64,000 nt of DNA, taken from positions 1 to 64,000 of the forward strand of contig NZ_WBSM01000012.1 of the NCBI RefSeq assembly GCF_009299505.1, given 5' to 3'. The DNA is from Bifidobacterium ramosum. GTDB taxonomy: Bacteria; Actinomycetota; Actinomycetes; Actinomycetales; Bifidobacteriaceae. The notes under the pieces are model-generated. The model saw only the letters and a program-made list of their open reading frames with translations, searched no databases and was not told the origin of the DNA. This document shows, piece by piece, positions 7,778 to 19,219 of the stretch (position 1 is its first letter; each line of letters starts with the position of its first letter). The position numbers were made by a program, and so were the translations under genes.

Positions 7778-9253
7778 TCAGTACAGGCCGCCGGCCTCAT
7801 TGATCCTCACGGAGTCCGGCCAGGCCTCGCCGCCCATCGCGACCGGCTTCTGCGGCACGTGCGTGCGCTTCTCGCCGATGCGGGCATCGACGTATTCGGC
7901 GACCTTGTCGAGCGAGATGCGCTCCTGGTTCATGGTGTCGCGGTCGCGGATCGTCACGGCCTGATCGTCGAGCGTGTCGAAGTCGACGGTGATGCACAGC
8001 GGGGTGCCGATCTCGTCCTCGCGGCGGTAGCGGCGGCCGATCGCACCGGCCTCGTCGTAGTCGATCATCCACTCGTGCTGGCGCAGGTCGGACGCGAGGT
8101 TCTGCGCGACGGTCTGCAGCTCGGGCTTCTTGCTCAGCGGCAGCACGGCGGCCTTGATCGGGGCCAGACGCGGGTCAAGGCGCAGCACGGTGCGCTTGTC
8201 GACGCCGCCCTTGGTGTTCGGAGCCTCGTCCACGTCGTACGCGTCCACGAGGAAGCACATGAGGGAACGGGTCAGGCCGGCGGCCGGCTCGATGACGTAC
8301 GGCACGTACTTCTCGCCGGTGGCCTGGTTGAAGTAGCTCAGGTCCTCGCCGGAGTGCTTGGCGTGCGCGGACAGGTCGAAGTCGGTGCGGTTCGCGATGC
8401 CCTCGAGCTCGCCCCAGTCGGAGCCCTGGAAGCCGAACTTGTATTCGATGTCGACGGTGCGCTTCGAGTAATGGGCGAGCTTGTCCTTCGGGTGCTCGTA
8501 GTGGCGCAGGTTCTCCGGCTTGACGCCGAGGTCGAGGTACCACTGGGTGCGCGCGTCGATCCAGTACTGGTGCCAGTCCTCATCGGTGCCCGGCTCGACG
8601 AAGAACTCCATCTCCATCTGTTCGAACTCGCGGGTGCGGAAGATGAAGTTGCCCGGCGTGATCTCGTTACGGAAGGACTTGCCCATGTTGGCGATGCCGA
8701 ACGGCGGCTTGGAACGCGACGAGGTCATGACGTTCTTGAAGTCCACGAAGATGCCCTGCGCGGTCTCCGGGCGCAGGTAGTGCAGGCTGTTCTCATCCTC
8801 GACCGGGCCGAGGTGCGTGCGCAGCATCATGTTGAAGTCGCGCGGTTCGGTCCACTTGCCGCGGGTGCCGCAGTCGGGGCACACGATGTCGGCCATGCCG
8901 TTTTCCGGCAGCTTGTCGCCGTGCTTCTCGGCGTAGGACTCCTGCAGCTTATCGGCGCGGTTGCGCTTGTGGCAGTTGAGGCACTCGACCAGCGGGTCGT
9001 TGAACACGGCCACGTGGCCGGAGGCGACCCACACCGGGGTCGGCAGGATGATGGACGTATCCACGCCCACCACGTCGCCACGGGTGACGACCATCGAACG
9101 CCACCACTCGCGCTTGATGTTGTCCTTCAGCGCGACGCCGAGCGGACCGTAATCCCACGCGGAGCGGGTGCCGCCGTAGATTTCTCCGGCGGGGAACACG
9201 AACCCGCGACGCTTCGCGAGGGACACGACTTCATCGAGTTTGGATACAGCCAC
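7778..9253 (-). CDS. glyS: Glycyl-tRNA synthetase (single-chain, dimeric type)
   Basis: This class II aminoacyl-tRNA synthetase charges tRNA-Gly. The N-terminus ([19 protein letters not shown], then [11 protein letters not shown]) and motif 2 ([24 protein letters not shown]) are typical of the alpha2 type. Motif 3 is present near [11 protein letters not shown], and the C-terminal anticodon-binding domain follows. Four Cys in a CLNCHK and CPDC arrangement (about residues 85-130) suggest a zinc site in the insertion. The start is the GTG at 9253, preceded by AGAAGG; the longer frame upstream is non-coding. The 491-residue length fits the family. Confidence 0.96.
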   Translation of the reverse strand: MAVSKLDEVVSLAKRRGFVFPAGEIYGGTRSAWDYGPLGVALKDNIKREWWRSMVVTRGDVVGVDTSIILPTPVWVASGHVAVFNDPLVECLNCHKRNRADKLQESYAEKHGDKLPENGMADIVCPDCGTRGKWTEPRDFNMMLRTHLGPVEDENSLHYLRPETAQGIFVDFKNVMTSSRSKPPFGIANMGKSFRNEITPGNFIFRTREFEQMEMEFFVEPGTDEDWHQYWIDARTQWYLDLGVKPENLRHYEHPKDKLAHYSKRTVDIEYKFGFQGSDWGELEGIANRTDFDLSAHAKHSGEDLSYFNQATGEKYVPYVIEPAAGLTRSLMCFLVDAYDVDEAPNTKGGVDKRTVLRLDPRLAPIKAAVLPLSKKPELQTVAQNLASDLRQHEWMIDYDEAGAIGRRYRREDEIGTPLCITVDFDTLDDQAVTIRDRDTMNQERISLDKVAEYVDARIGEKRTHVPQKPVAMGGEAWPDSVRINEAGGLY

Positions 9254-9429
9254 AATGCACCTTCTGGTTTGAACGGTTTGGGGACTAGTTAACGTTCCCG
9301 AGTCTATAGGCACAGCGTGACAGTGATATAAGGTGCGTCTTAATACCACATGCGGGCAGGAAACGCCAGAGACGGGACACGAAAGAACCAGGACATGTCC
9401 ACGTAGCGGCATAGCGTCGGGAACGTAAT

Positions 9430-9514
9430 GCAGGGGAACCCGGAGGCAACGGCCGGGTTGAGAGTGGCGTGAGCCTGACCCTTGGAACCTGTTGGTTAAG
9501 ACCATCGTAGGGAG
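9430..9514 (+). ncRNA. TPP riboswitch (THI element)
   Basis: The conserved TPP aptamer elements occur in order: CAGGGGAACC at 9431, the GTTGAGAGTGG block near 9458, GACCCTTGGAACCTG around 9477-9491, and the 3' closing strand GACCATCGTAGGGAG ending at 9514. The GGGAG at its 3' edge is also the Shine-Dalgarno sequence of thiM (ATG at 9522). Thiamine pyrophosphate binding would therefore be expected to block translation initiation, and probably to reduce expression of the whole operon. Confidence 0.93.
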
Positions 9515-9521
9515 CAGCGAT

Positions 9522-10409
9522 ATGAGCGAAGATTCGCATATGCACTGTTGCAACGACGCCGACGACACCGATCTGGCCGATCTGCGCGAGCGCATCGCGC
9601 AGGCGGTGCGGGACGTGAAGGCGCAGACGCCGCTGGCGCAGTCGTTCACCAATTTCGTGACCATCAACCTCGTGGCGAACGCGCAGCTTGCGGCCGGCGG
9701 CACCGCGGCCATGAGCTTTCTGCCGGACGACGTGATCGATACGGCGTCGATCTCCGGCGCGGACTACATCAACGTCGGCACGCTGCTGCCGTTCTACAAG
9801 GACGCGTTGCCGCAGATCGCGCGCGCGTTCCACAAGACCGGGCACAAGTGGGTGCTCGATCCGGTGGCGGCCGGCATCGGCAAGACGCGTACCGAGATCC
9901 TGTGTGCGTTCCGTGCCGTTCCCCCGACGATCGTGCGCGGCAACGCGTCGGAGATCATCGCGCTGGCGACCATGTGGGGGCTGATCTCCCCCGACGAGGC
10001 GAGCCGCCCGGCCGGCGTGGAGTCCGTGGACGAGGTGGACGCCGCCGTCGAACCGGCGCGTAAGCTCGCCACATTCCTCGCACAGTCCGCGCCGGACGGC
10101 AAGGCCGCGGTGGCCGTGTCCGGCAAGGTCGATCTCGTGACCGACGGCGACCAGATCTATCGTCTGACGGGCGGCAGCGCGCTCATGGCGAAGATCACCG
10201 GCGCCGGCTGCTCGCTCGGCGGCGTGACCGCGACGTATCTGGCCGTCGCCGAACCGCTCGTGGCCGCACTGGCCGCGTCGCTGCTGTACAACCGCGCGGG
10301 CGAGATCGCCGAAGCCAAGGCCGAAGGCCCCGGCTCGTTCCAAGTGCATCTGCTCGACGCCCTGTGGAACCTCACCCCCGAGCAGGTCGCCGCCTCCGAC
10401 ATTCGCTGA
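9522..10409 (+). CDS. thiM: Hydroxyethylthiazole kinase
   Basis: ThiM phosphorylates 4-methyl-5-(2-hydroxyethyl)thiazole, letting the cell salvage the thiazole half of thiamine. Family blocks are present: [49 protein letters not shown], and near the C-terminus the [18 protein letters not shown] phosphate-binding and catalytic segment. The start at 9522 is set by GGGAG at the end of the riboswitch. The first 30 residues, with [12 protein letters not shown], extend beyond the usual start. It is the first gene of the thiamine operon. Confidence 0.95.
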   Translation: MSEDSHMHCCNDADDTDLADLRERIAQAVRDVKAQTPLAQSFTNFVTINLVANAQLAAGGTAAMSFLPDDVIDTASISGADYINVGTLLPFYKDALPQIARAFHKTGHKWVLDPVAAGIGKTRTEILCAFRAVPPTIVRGNASEIIALATMWGLISPDEASRPAGVESVDEVDAAVEPARKLATFLAQSAPDGKAAVAVSGKVDLVTDGDQIYRLTGGSALMAKITGAGCSLGGVTATYLAVAEPLVAALAASLLYNRAGEIAEAKAEGPGSFQVHLLDALWNLTPEQVAASDIR

Positions 10410-13163
<2,754 letters not shown>

Positions 13164-13187
13164 CGAGTAGCGTAAGGCATAACGCAT

Positions 13188-13226
13188 GTGCGGCGGCCGC
13201 GGTCCACGACGACGCGGCCGCCGCAC
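13188..13226. terminator. Perfect 14-bp hairpin between thiE/thiC and thiD
   Basis: GTGCGGCGGCCGCG (13188-13201) pairs with 13213-13226 over an 11-nt loop and ends about 20 bp before the thiD ATG. It has no U-tract, so it may be an RNA-processing or attenuation element inside the operon rather than a simple terminator. Confidence 0.6.
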
Positions 13227-13246
13227 GTCGTAGGAAAGGACCCATC

Positions 13247-14107
13247 ATGACCACAACTCTCATTCCCGTGCTGGCGATCTCCGGCTCCGACTCGTCCGGC
13301 GGCGCGGGCGCGCAGGCCGATCTCAAGACCATGCTCGCCAACGGCGTGTTCGGCATGAGCGCGATCACCGCGATCACCGCGCAGAACACGATGGGCGTCA
13401 CCGGCGTGGAGAACATCTCCCCTGCCATGGTCGCCGCGCAGATCGACGCCGTATACGCCGACATCCCGCCGCAGGCCATCAAGATCGGCATGGTCTCCTC
13501 CGCCGAACTCATCAACGCGATCGCCGACCGGCTCGAGGCGCACGAGGCGAAGAACGTCGTGCTCGACCCGGTGATGGTCGCCACGTCCGGCGCGAAGCTC
13601 ATCGACGACGACGCGATCGCCGCGCTCACCACGCGGCTGTTCCCGCTCGCCACGGTCATCACGCCGAACATTCCCGAAACCGAAGTGCTGCTCGAACTGC
13701 TCGAGCACCGCGACGCAGCGCTCGACACCGACAAGTGGGCCGAAACCGCGGAACAGTCGGCGTCCATCGCCGACGAAGCCGCCATGGAGACGGCCGGCCG
13801 CACCATCGCCGGCCACTTCGGCTGCGCGGCGCTCGTCAAAGGCGGTCACGGCGTGGCCGACGCGAATGACCTGCTGGCCGAGCCGGATGGCACGGTCACG
13901 TGGATCAACGGCGAGCGCGTCGACAATCCGAACACGCACGGCACCGGATGCACGCTGTCGTCGGCCATCGCGGCGAACCTCGCCAAAGGCGATGCGCTGC
14001 CCGACGCGATCCGTCACGCGAAGGCGTATCTGACCGGCGCGCTCAACGCGCAGCTCGACCTCGGCCACGGATCCGGCCCGATGGACCACGCGTGGGCGTG
14101 GCGTTAA
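13247..14107 (+). CDS. thiD: Hydroxymethylpyrimidine/phosphomethylpyrimidine kinase
   Basis: ThiD phosphorylates HMP and HMP-P to HMP-PP for thiamine assembly. It is a ribokinase-fold protein of 286 residues with AISGSDSSGGAGAQADLKT at the start, GVFGMSAITAITAQNT, VLDPVMVATSG, TPNIPETEVLL and the anion-hole/catalytic segment NTHGTGCTLSSAIAA. The ATG at 13247 is preceded by GGAAAGGA; the longer frame upstream overlaps thiC and is not used. An acidic/Ala-rich insert (about residues 150-180) is slightly longer than in E. coli ThiD. It belongs to the same operon as thiM and thiE/thiC. Confidence 0.95.
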   Translation: MTTTLIPVLAISGSDSSGGAGAQADLKTMLANGVFGMSAITAITAQNTMGVTGVENISPAMVAAQIDAVYADIPPQAIKIGMVSSAELINAIADRLEAHEAKNVVLDPVMVATSGAKLIDDDAIAALTTRLFPLATVITPNIPETEVLLELLEHRDAALDTDKWAETAEQSASIADEAAMETAGRTIAGHFGCAALVKGGHGVADANDLLAEPDGTVTWINGERVDNPNTHGTGCTLSSAIAANLAKGDALPDAIRHAKAYLTGALNAQLDLGHGSGPMDHAWAWR

Positions 14108-14208
14108 ACGCGAAGCCCTGAGCGATCACCAGCTCACCGGATCATCCAGACAAGCCAATACCCCGGATAATTACCCTAGATAATCCCTAAATAATAAGGA
14201 GTCCGATC

Positions 14209-14574
14209 ATGCCCATTGATCGCAACGCCATCAAGCAGGAGGTTCCCATCGACCCGGAGACCGGCAAGCCGTATCTCAACACGGTCGCCGCGATCCAGGT
14301 GTCGGTGAGCGGCGCCGGTTCGGAGGTCTCGCCGTACGTGGCGCAGGCCATCAAGGTGATCCGTGATTCCGGCCTGCCGCAGGAGACCAACGCGCTGTTC
14401 ACCGACGTCGAGGGCGACCTCGACGAGGTGCTGCATGTCGCCGGCGAGGCGGCCAAGAAGCTCGCCGAACAGGGATATCGCACGAGCCTCGTGCTGCACA
14501 TGGACATCCGCCCCGGCTTCACCGGGCAGCTCACGGAGAAGCCCAAGCTCGTCGACGAGATCCTGAGCGAATAG
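14209..14574 (+). CDS. Thiamine-binding protein of the MTH1187/YkoF-like family
   Basis: The 121-residue protein matches the small ferredoxin-like thiamine-binding family: AAIQVSVSGAGSEVSPYVAQ, VIRDSGLPQETNALFTDVEG and RTSLVLHMDIRPGF. Members bind thiamine or its pyrimidine precursors and are often found in thiamine operons or with uptake systems. AAGGAG precedes the ATG. It follows thiD by about 100 bp and is probably under the same riboswitch, though that gap could hold a separate promoter. The exact ligand is not readable from the sequence. Confidence 0.85.
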   Translation: MPIDRNAIKQEVPIDPETGKPYLNTVAAIQVSVSGAGSEVSPYVAQAIKVIRDSGLPQETNALFTDVEGDLDEVLHVAGEAAKKLAEQGYRTSLVLHMDIRPGFTGQLTEKPKLVDEILSE

Positions 14575-14589
14575 GCCCGCCGTCGGCTC

Positions 14590-14741
14590 GGTTCCCGGGA
14601 TTCGGGTCGCGCATCCCGGGAACCGTAAACCGCACAATATCGCACAATCGCACATCCATCTTCCGTGGCATCCCAAGGTTCCGCTAGGTGCAATCGCACA
14701 TGGCTGGTTCCCGGGATCGTCCGCCGCGCATCCCGGGAATC
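14590..14741. repeat. Two copies of a GGTTCCCGGGAT palindrome
   Basis: GGTTCCCGGGAT (14590-14601) pairs with 14613-14624, and the same 12-mer at 14706-14717 pairs with 14730-14741 with one mismatch; loops are 11-12 nt. They lie 16 and 132 bp past the thiamine-binding gene and probably act as terminators. The rest of the 14575-14935 gap holds only short CGCACAAT/TCGCACA repeats around 14632-14700. Confidence 0.7.
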
Positions 14742-14935
14742 GACGTCCACTATGTGACCCTTCCCAGTCATTCCACGCACACAAACCTAATCTATCGTCA
14801 AGGTCAACGCTCGCCTACACAATAGGCGGGCGTTCCGGGTTCAAGGCCAGCCTTCAGGCACACCGCGCATCCCACACAATGGGACCGTAAGAACGCCGAT
14901 CCGCCGGCCAAGATTCCCAAGTAGAGGTTTGTATC

Positions 14936-16324
14936 ATGACTGCTGCAGAACAGCAGATTTCCGCCGCCGCAACCGCCGCCCGCGCCAGCGAGGCAACCGC
15001 GGATCCGGCACAAGTGCAGGACATCATCTCGCGCGTGGACCGCGCCCATGAAACCACGATGTTCCATCGCATCGTCGCGCTCGTCGCGGCCGGCATGCTG
15101 ATGGACAGCATCGACGTGTACATCGGCTCCGCCGTCGCGTCCAGCGCGCTGGCCACCGGCTGGTCCACCGTCAAGCAGAATTCGACGTTCATGTCGGCCG
15201 GTTTCCTCGGCCTGCTCATTGGTTCGTTGCTGGCCGGTTTCGTCGGCGATCTCAAAGGCCGGCGCACCGCCTATCAGATCAACCTGCTGCTGTTCGGCGG
15301 CTTCACGTTCCTCGGCGCGTTCGCCCCGAACATGGCCGTGCTCTCCCTGTGCCGTCTGGGCGCGGGCCTCGGCCTCGGCGCCGAGATCGTGACCGGCTTC
15401 GCGATGGTCAACGAGTTCGCGCCGATGAACCGCCGCGGCCACTGGTGCGCGATCGTCTCGCTCGTCGCCAACTGCGGCGTGCCGATCGCCATGCTGCTGT
15501 GCGCGTTCATCATCCCGCGCTGGAGCTGGCGTCCGCTGTTCGTCGGCATTGGCGTGGTGGCCGCCGTGATCTGGTGGCTGCGCCGCGACATTCCCGAATC
15601 CCCACGCTGGCTCGCCGTGCACGGCCGCTACGATGAGGCCGATGCGATCGTCAAGGAGATGGAAGCCAACGGCTCCGAGCCGGCCGGCGCATTCGACACC
15701 GCCGCCGACGCGGCCGCCGACGCTGCCGCGCAGAACCGCAACGCGGGCGGCCGTTCGCTCGGCATCTGCCTGCTCGTGGCGATCGTGGCCGTGGGCGCGA
15801 CCAACGTGTGCTCGTACGCGTTCACCTCATGGGTGCCGACGATCCTCGTCAAGCGCGGCATCAACCTGTCCTCGTCACTCACCACGTCCACGCTCATGAT
15901 GCTCGGCGCCCCGGTCGGATGCCTGATCGGCTCGCTGCTCATCGACCGCATCGGCCGCAAGCGCACGATCGTGCCCGCGTTCCTGTTCACCGGCGTGTTC
16001 GGCATGGCATACGCGTTCCAGACCTCGACCGCCGGCGCGATCATCGTCGGCTTCCTGCTCATGATGTGCCTGTACACGCTGATGGCGTCGGTCGTGGCCG
16101 TGTACGCGCCGGAGCTGTTCGCCACCAAGGTCCGCTTCCGTTGCGTCGGCCTCGCGAACGCGATCGCCAAGCTGCTCAACGTGCTCATGCCGATGGTGGT
16201 GGGCTGGATGCTCACCGCGCTTGGCGCTACCTCGATCTTCGTGTCGATCAGCGTGATCGCCATCTTCTCGATGCTCATCGTCGGCTTCTTCGGCGCCGAA
16301 ACCTCCCAGCGCTCCGTCGGCTGA
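14936..16324 (+). CDS. MFS transporter (sugar/aromatic-acid porter type)
   Basis: The 462-residue protein has 12 predicted membrane helices. Major-facilitator signatures are present: GSLLAGFVGDLKGRRTAYQ after helix 2, RLGAGLGLGAEIV in helix 4, RRDIPESPRWLAVHGR before the central loop, and GSLLIDRIGRKRTIV in the second half. The N-terminal 35 residues and the central loop (about 245-265) are Ala-rich. The sequence fits the sugar-porter/AAHS branch, but the substrate cannot be assigned. Its position after the thiamine operon, on the same strand, makes a thiamine precursor possible, yet palindromes at 14590-14741 separate it from that operon. Confidence 0.85.
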   Translation: MTAAEQQISAAATAARASEATADPAQVQDIISRVDRAHETTMFHRIVALVAAGMLMDSIDVYIGSAVASSALATGWSTVKQNSTFMSAGFLGLLIGSLLAGFVGDLKGRRTAYQINLLLFGGFTFLGAFAPNMAVLSLCRLGAGLGLGAEIVTGFAMVNEFAPMNRRGHWCAIVSLVANCGVPIAMLLCAFIIPRWSWRPLFVGIGVVAAVIWWLRRDIPESPRWLAVHGRYDEADAIVKEMEANGSEPAGAFDTAADAAADAAAQNRNAGGRSLGICLLVAIVAVGATNVCSYAFTSWVPTILVKRGINLSSSLTTSTLMMLGAPVGCLIGSLLIDRIGRKRTIVPAFLFTGVFGMAYAFQTSTAGAIIVGFLLMMCLYTLMASVVAVYAPELFATKVRFRCVGLANAIAKLLNVLMPMVVGWMLTALGATSIFVSISVIAIFSMLIVGFFGAETSQRSVG

Positions 16325-16340
16325 TCCGGCCGCATCGCTT

Positions 16341-16398
16341 GCCAGTGGCGGAAAGGGCTCGCTGACGCACTCGTCAGCGAGCCCTTTCCGCCACTGGC
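16341..16398. terminator. 27-bp perfect hairpin after the MFS gene
   Basis: Positions 16341-16367 (starting GCCAGTGGCGGAAAGGGCTC) are perfectly complementary to 16372-16398, with a 4-nt CACT loop, 17 bp past the MFS stop. A 27-bp stem without mismatch is far longer than an ordinary intrinsic terminator. It may terminate transcription in both directions or be a palindromic element. Confidence 0.8.
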
Positions 16399-16431
16399 GT
16401 TGTGCGTGTTGCGTACGGGAGGAGTCAACCG

Positions 16432-16612
16432 CAGGAAATACACGCTAAACCGCCGACCAGCGTGTACAACCCGCGATCCCAGTGTGGGTATCCGTGGGAA
16501 ATACACGCCCATCAAGCCCCCAACGTGTATTTCCCACGGAAGCGGCTCGGGGTATCCCCGGGTTGCACACGCATTAGGCTCAGTCAGCGTGTGCAACCCG
16601 GGGATACCCCCG
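16432..16612. repeat. Family D palindrome array, three units with 18-nt cores
   Basis: Three units are built as ACAC-18 nt-GTGT; the cores are 16444-16461, 16507-16524 and 16571-16588, so the period is 63 then 64 bp. Unit 2 has 16-bp arms (CCGTGGGAAATACACG at 16492-16507 with 16524-16539). Unit 3 has perfect 24-bp arms (16549-16572 with 16587-16610). Unit 1 is a hybrid: its left half matches the GGAAATACACG arm of unit 2 and its right half resembles the CAACCCG arm of unit 3. The array abuts the stop of the histidine kinase gene at 16614. Confidence 0.85.
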
Positions 16613-16613
16613 T

Positions 16614-18245
16614 CTACCGCAGAGGGATCACCGCCGACAGCGTCCATTCACCGTCCTGCGCATCGATGGTGAGCGCACCGTCGCGCGCGTCGAGCCGGGT
16701 CCGGTACCGGTTGAGTCCGGTGCCGAGACGCGGGGCATCACTATCCCGGCCGGACGCAGCGACGGAGTTCACAGCCGTGTCCACGAGCGCGACTTGCACA
16801 GCGTCGCGGCCGATGCCGATCGTGAGCACGTAGCCGGCGGCGGGGTCGGCATGTTTGGCGATGTTGCCGTACAGTTCCTCGAGAAATCCCTCGATCAGCT
16901 CGTCCGGCTCGGCGCCATCGTTCGCATTCGTGATGATCGTCTGACCGTCGAAGCCGAGTTCCGCAAGACGATGATCGCCGGCATGTGCAATCGTACGCAG
17001 CTGTGCGGCGAGCGGACAATCGTCGCGTTCGGCGTTCGGATTGACGACGGATGATCCGGATGAGCGCCGCGCATGATGACTCACAGACGACGATGCCAAG
17101 CCGAGATCATCGGATGTCCGATCGTCGATCAGCGGTACCGATGCTGACGCAACGGCCTCGGCACGACCGTTCATTTCCGCCGCCCGATGCCCGCCATCCC
17201 GTCCCTCGATCACGCCGATGACCTGATGCGTGCGATCGAGCGCGCCGGACGCCACGTCGCGCAATTCGCGCAGCTCCTCGACGCCGGGCGACTTGCCGTC
17301 GGCGATATCCTTGTCCAATCGCAGGATCAGGTACGCAAGATCGTTCGACACGTAGTCGTGGATGTCCTGCGCGGCGCGGGCGCGTTGACGGCGGTATGCG
17401 AGTTCCATGCGTTCGCTGTGCCGTTCGTGGTTCCAGCGTGCGGCCATGCCGCCGAGCAGGAATCCCGCGAACAGCACGATGACCGGTATGACGCCGGACA
17501 TGGCGACCGTGCCGAGCAGGACGTGACGGTCGTCACCGCGACGGTCGCCGTCACCGGCGCCGTTGACGTCACCGTCGCCGGCGGATGCGGTGCCGTCCGT
17601 GGCGGCATGGTCGCCGGTGATCGTATCGGTGTGATCAGAGGCATCGGCGTCACCGTTCGATGATTCGTTGCTCGGCTCACGGCGGGCATCATCCGTACCG
17701 TTGGCGTCCGTAGTATCATCCGCGCTGCCGAGGGAGTCGGCGGATGATCCCGCGCTGTCGGCGTCTGTAGTATCGCCCGCGTCTCCGGCCGCATCATCGT
17801 CGGCATTCGTGGACATGCTACTGCCCGTGCCGCCACCCGAACCGACATGCCATTGCGGCAGCGCCACACCGCCCGCGGTGAACAGCCACGCGGCCAACGT
17901 CATCAGCGCGACCAGCGCCGCGATCCGCCGATTCGCATATCCCAGCACACCGACCGCAACCAGTACGGCGACCAGCGCCGCCGACGGCGTCTCGACCGGA
18001 GCCACGCACAGCACCGTCCACGTCATCGCCGTCAGCAACCCGCCGCTGACCGGCCGGAACGCCATCAGCACCACGGCCCACACCAAGCCGAACGCGCACA
18101 TCGCATCCACGGCCCCCATATCGCCGTCGGTCAGACGTGTCAAGGTTTCAGCCGCACAGACCAACGCCACGATCAGCACCGCCGTCAGCAGCCATGCGTT
18201 GCCCGTACGCCGATCGGCGTCGGCCAGCCGGTCCAGCCATCCGGT
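16614..18245 (-). CDS. Sensor histidine kinase (NarL-partner type) with Asp-rich insert
   Basis: Several hydrophobic helices fill residues about 18-128. A low-complexity segment very rich in Asp, Ser, Thr and Gly follows (about 139-241), then a last membrane helix (about 243-268) and the cytoplasmic kinase. The dimerisation/phosphoacceptor motif AAQDIHDYVSNDL places the active His at about 297. The ATP-binding domain is weak but recognisable: FLEELYGNIAKHAD (N box) and LGTGLNRYRTRLDARDG (G box). The start at 18245 has GGAG upstream. It follows its response regulator by 17 bp. The acidic stretch may lie outside the cell and could sense cations or cationic peptides; that is inference only. Confidence 0.85.
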   Translation of the reverse strand, partial: TGWLDRLADADRRTGNAWLLTAVLIVALVCAAETLTRLTDGDMGAVDAMCAFGLVWAVVLMAFRPVSGGLLTAMTWTVLCVAPVETPSAALVAVLVAVGVLGYANRRIAALVALMTLAAWLFTAGGVALPQWHVGSGGGTGSSMSTNADDDAAGDAGDTTDADSAGSSADSLGSADDTTDANGTDDARREPSNESSNGDADASDHTDTITGDHAATDGTASAGDGDVNGAGDGDRRGDDRHVLLGTVAMSGVIPVIVLFAGFLLGGMAARWNHERHSERMELAYRRQRARAAQDIHDYVSNDLAYLILRLDKDIADGKSPGVEELRELRDVASGALDRTHQVIGVIEGRDGGHRAAEMNGRAEAVASASVPLIDDRTSDDLGLASSSVSHHARRSSGSSVVNPNAERDDCPLAAQLRTIAHAGDHRLAELGFDGQTIITNANDGAEPDELIEGFLEELYGNIAKHADPAAGYVLTIGIGRDAVQVALVDTAVNSVAASGRDSDAPRLGTGLNRYRTRLDARDGALTIDAQDGEWTLSAVIPLR

Positions 18246-18262
18246 CATCGTCACTCCGATCA

Positions 18263-19018
18263 CTAGAACACGTGCCGCCGCACGCAGATCGAAATTGCGT
18301 GGGCGCGGCTGCGGGCGCCAAGTTTGGCGAGCGCCCGCCGTTCGAACGTGGCGACCGTCGGCACACCGACGCCGAGCCGATCCGCGATTTCACGTGTGGT
18401 CAGTCCGTCCGCGTACAGCCGCAGCACGTCCCGCTCCTTGGGCGACAGCGCCCCGCGACCGGCGTCGTAGGACGTGTCCTCCAGCAGCGTGTGCGCTTCG
18501 GCCGCGTCAAGGAACCGCACAGCGCCACTATCGTCAGTGCCGCTATCGCCAGCACCGTCCATACCGTCCGCACCATTCGTCGCCAATCCCCGCGCGGCGC
18601 GGCGGATCGCCACGGCCATGCCGGCAAGATCGGTTTTGCCGACCAGCGCCTGCATGCCGCAGCGCACCGCCTCGTCGAGGAACGAGCCGACCGCATACGA
18701 GGTCACGCCGACCACGCCCACATCCGCGCGTTTGACGCGGATCGCACGGCAGACCTCGGTACCGGGCACGTCGTTCATCGACATGTCGGTCACGAGCACG
18801 TCCGGCCGTTGCGCGCGGTTCAGGCATCGGCTGATCGCGACCGCGCCAAGCTCGCATGTCCAGACCACGTCGAACCGCACGTCCATGCGCGCGATCATCG
18901 TCGACAACACGGCCACCGCATACGGATCGTTGTCGACAATGCCGATGCGGATGCGTACGTTCGCATCGTCGGCAGCAGCACCGTGTCCGCTCCGCCCATC
19001 GTCGCGCATCATGTCCAT
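18263..19018 (-). CDS. NarL/LuxR-family response regulator
   Basis: The receiver domain begins IRIGIVDNDPYAVAVLS, with the phosphoacceptor Asp at about 78 in VLVTDMSMND and the Lys in ALVGKTDLAG. A linker of about 30 residues leads to a LuxR-type HTH (LSPKERDVLRLYADGLTTRE, then IADRLGVGVPTVATFERRAL). The start at 19018 was chosen for GGGGAGG 7 bp upstream; the longer frame runs into the divergent gene. It is 251 residues and precedes its cognate kinase. Its sequence is clearly paralogous to the regulator at 22547-23383 (shared VDNDPYA and SELGAV/CELGAV blocks). Confidence 0.9.
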   Translation of the reverse strand: MDMMRDDGRSGHGAAADDANVRIRIGIVDNDPYAVAVLSTMIARMDVRFDVVWTCELGAVAISRCLNRAQRPDVLVTDMSMNDVPGTEVCRAIRVKRADVGVVGVTSYAVGSFLDEAVRCGMQALVGKTDLAGMAVAIRRAARGLATNGADGMDGAGDSGTDDSGAVRFLDAAEAHTLLEDTSYDAGRGALSPKERDVLRLYADGLTTREIADRLGVGVPTVATFERRALAKLGARSRAHAISICVRRHVF

Positions 19019-19219
19019 GCCGCACCTCCCCGTCATCATCATGCCGCCCGCGCGGCCACGTCGTCGCGCCGCGTCATACGCGCTATGACATCCATCATTC
19101 CACGGCTCGCGCCTGTTCCATACTGGAATCACCACAACACGCCGGAACGGACGCGCCGCACGCCGCACGTCCCGGCTTGAAGACGGACCGTCGCACGACC
19201 GTCCGGAAAGGAGGCCATC

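Noticed and set aside
9254..9712. N-terminal extension of glyS in the longer open frame
   Set aside because: The GTG at 9253 has a well placed AGAAGG and gives a protein starting like known glycyl-tRNA synthetases. The upstream frame overlaps the TPP riboswitch on the other strand.
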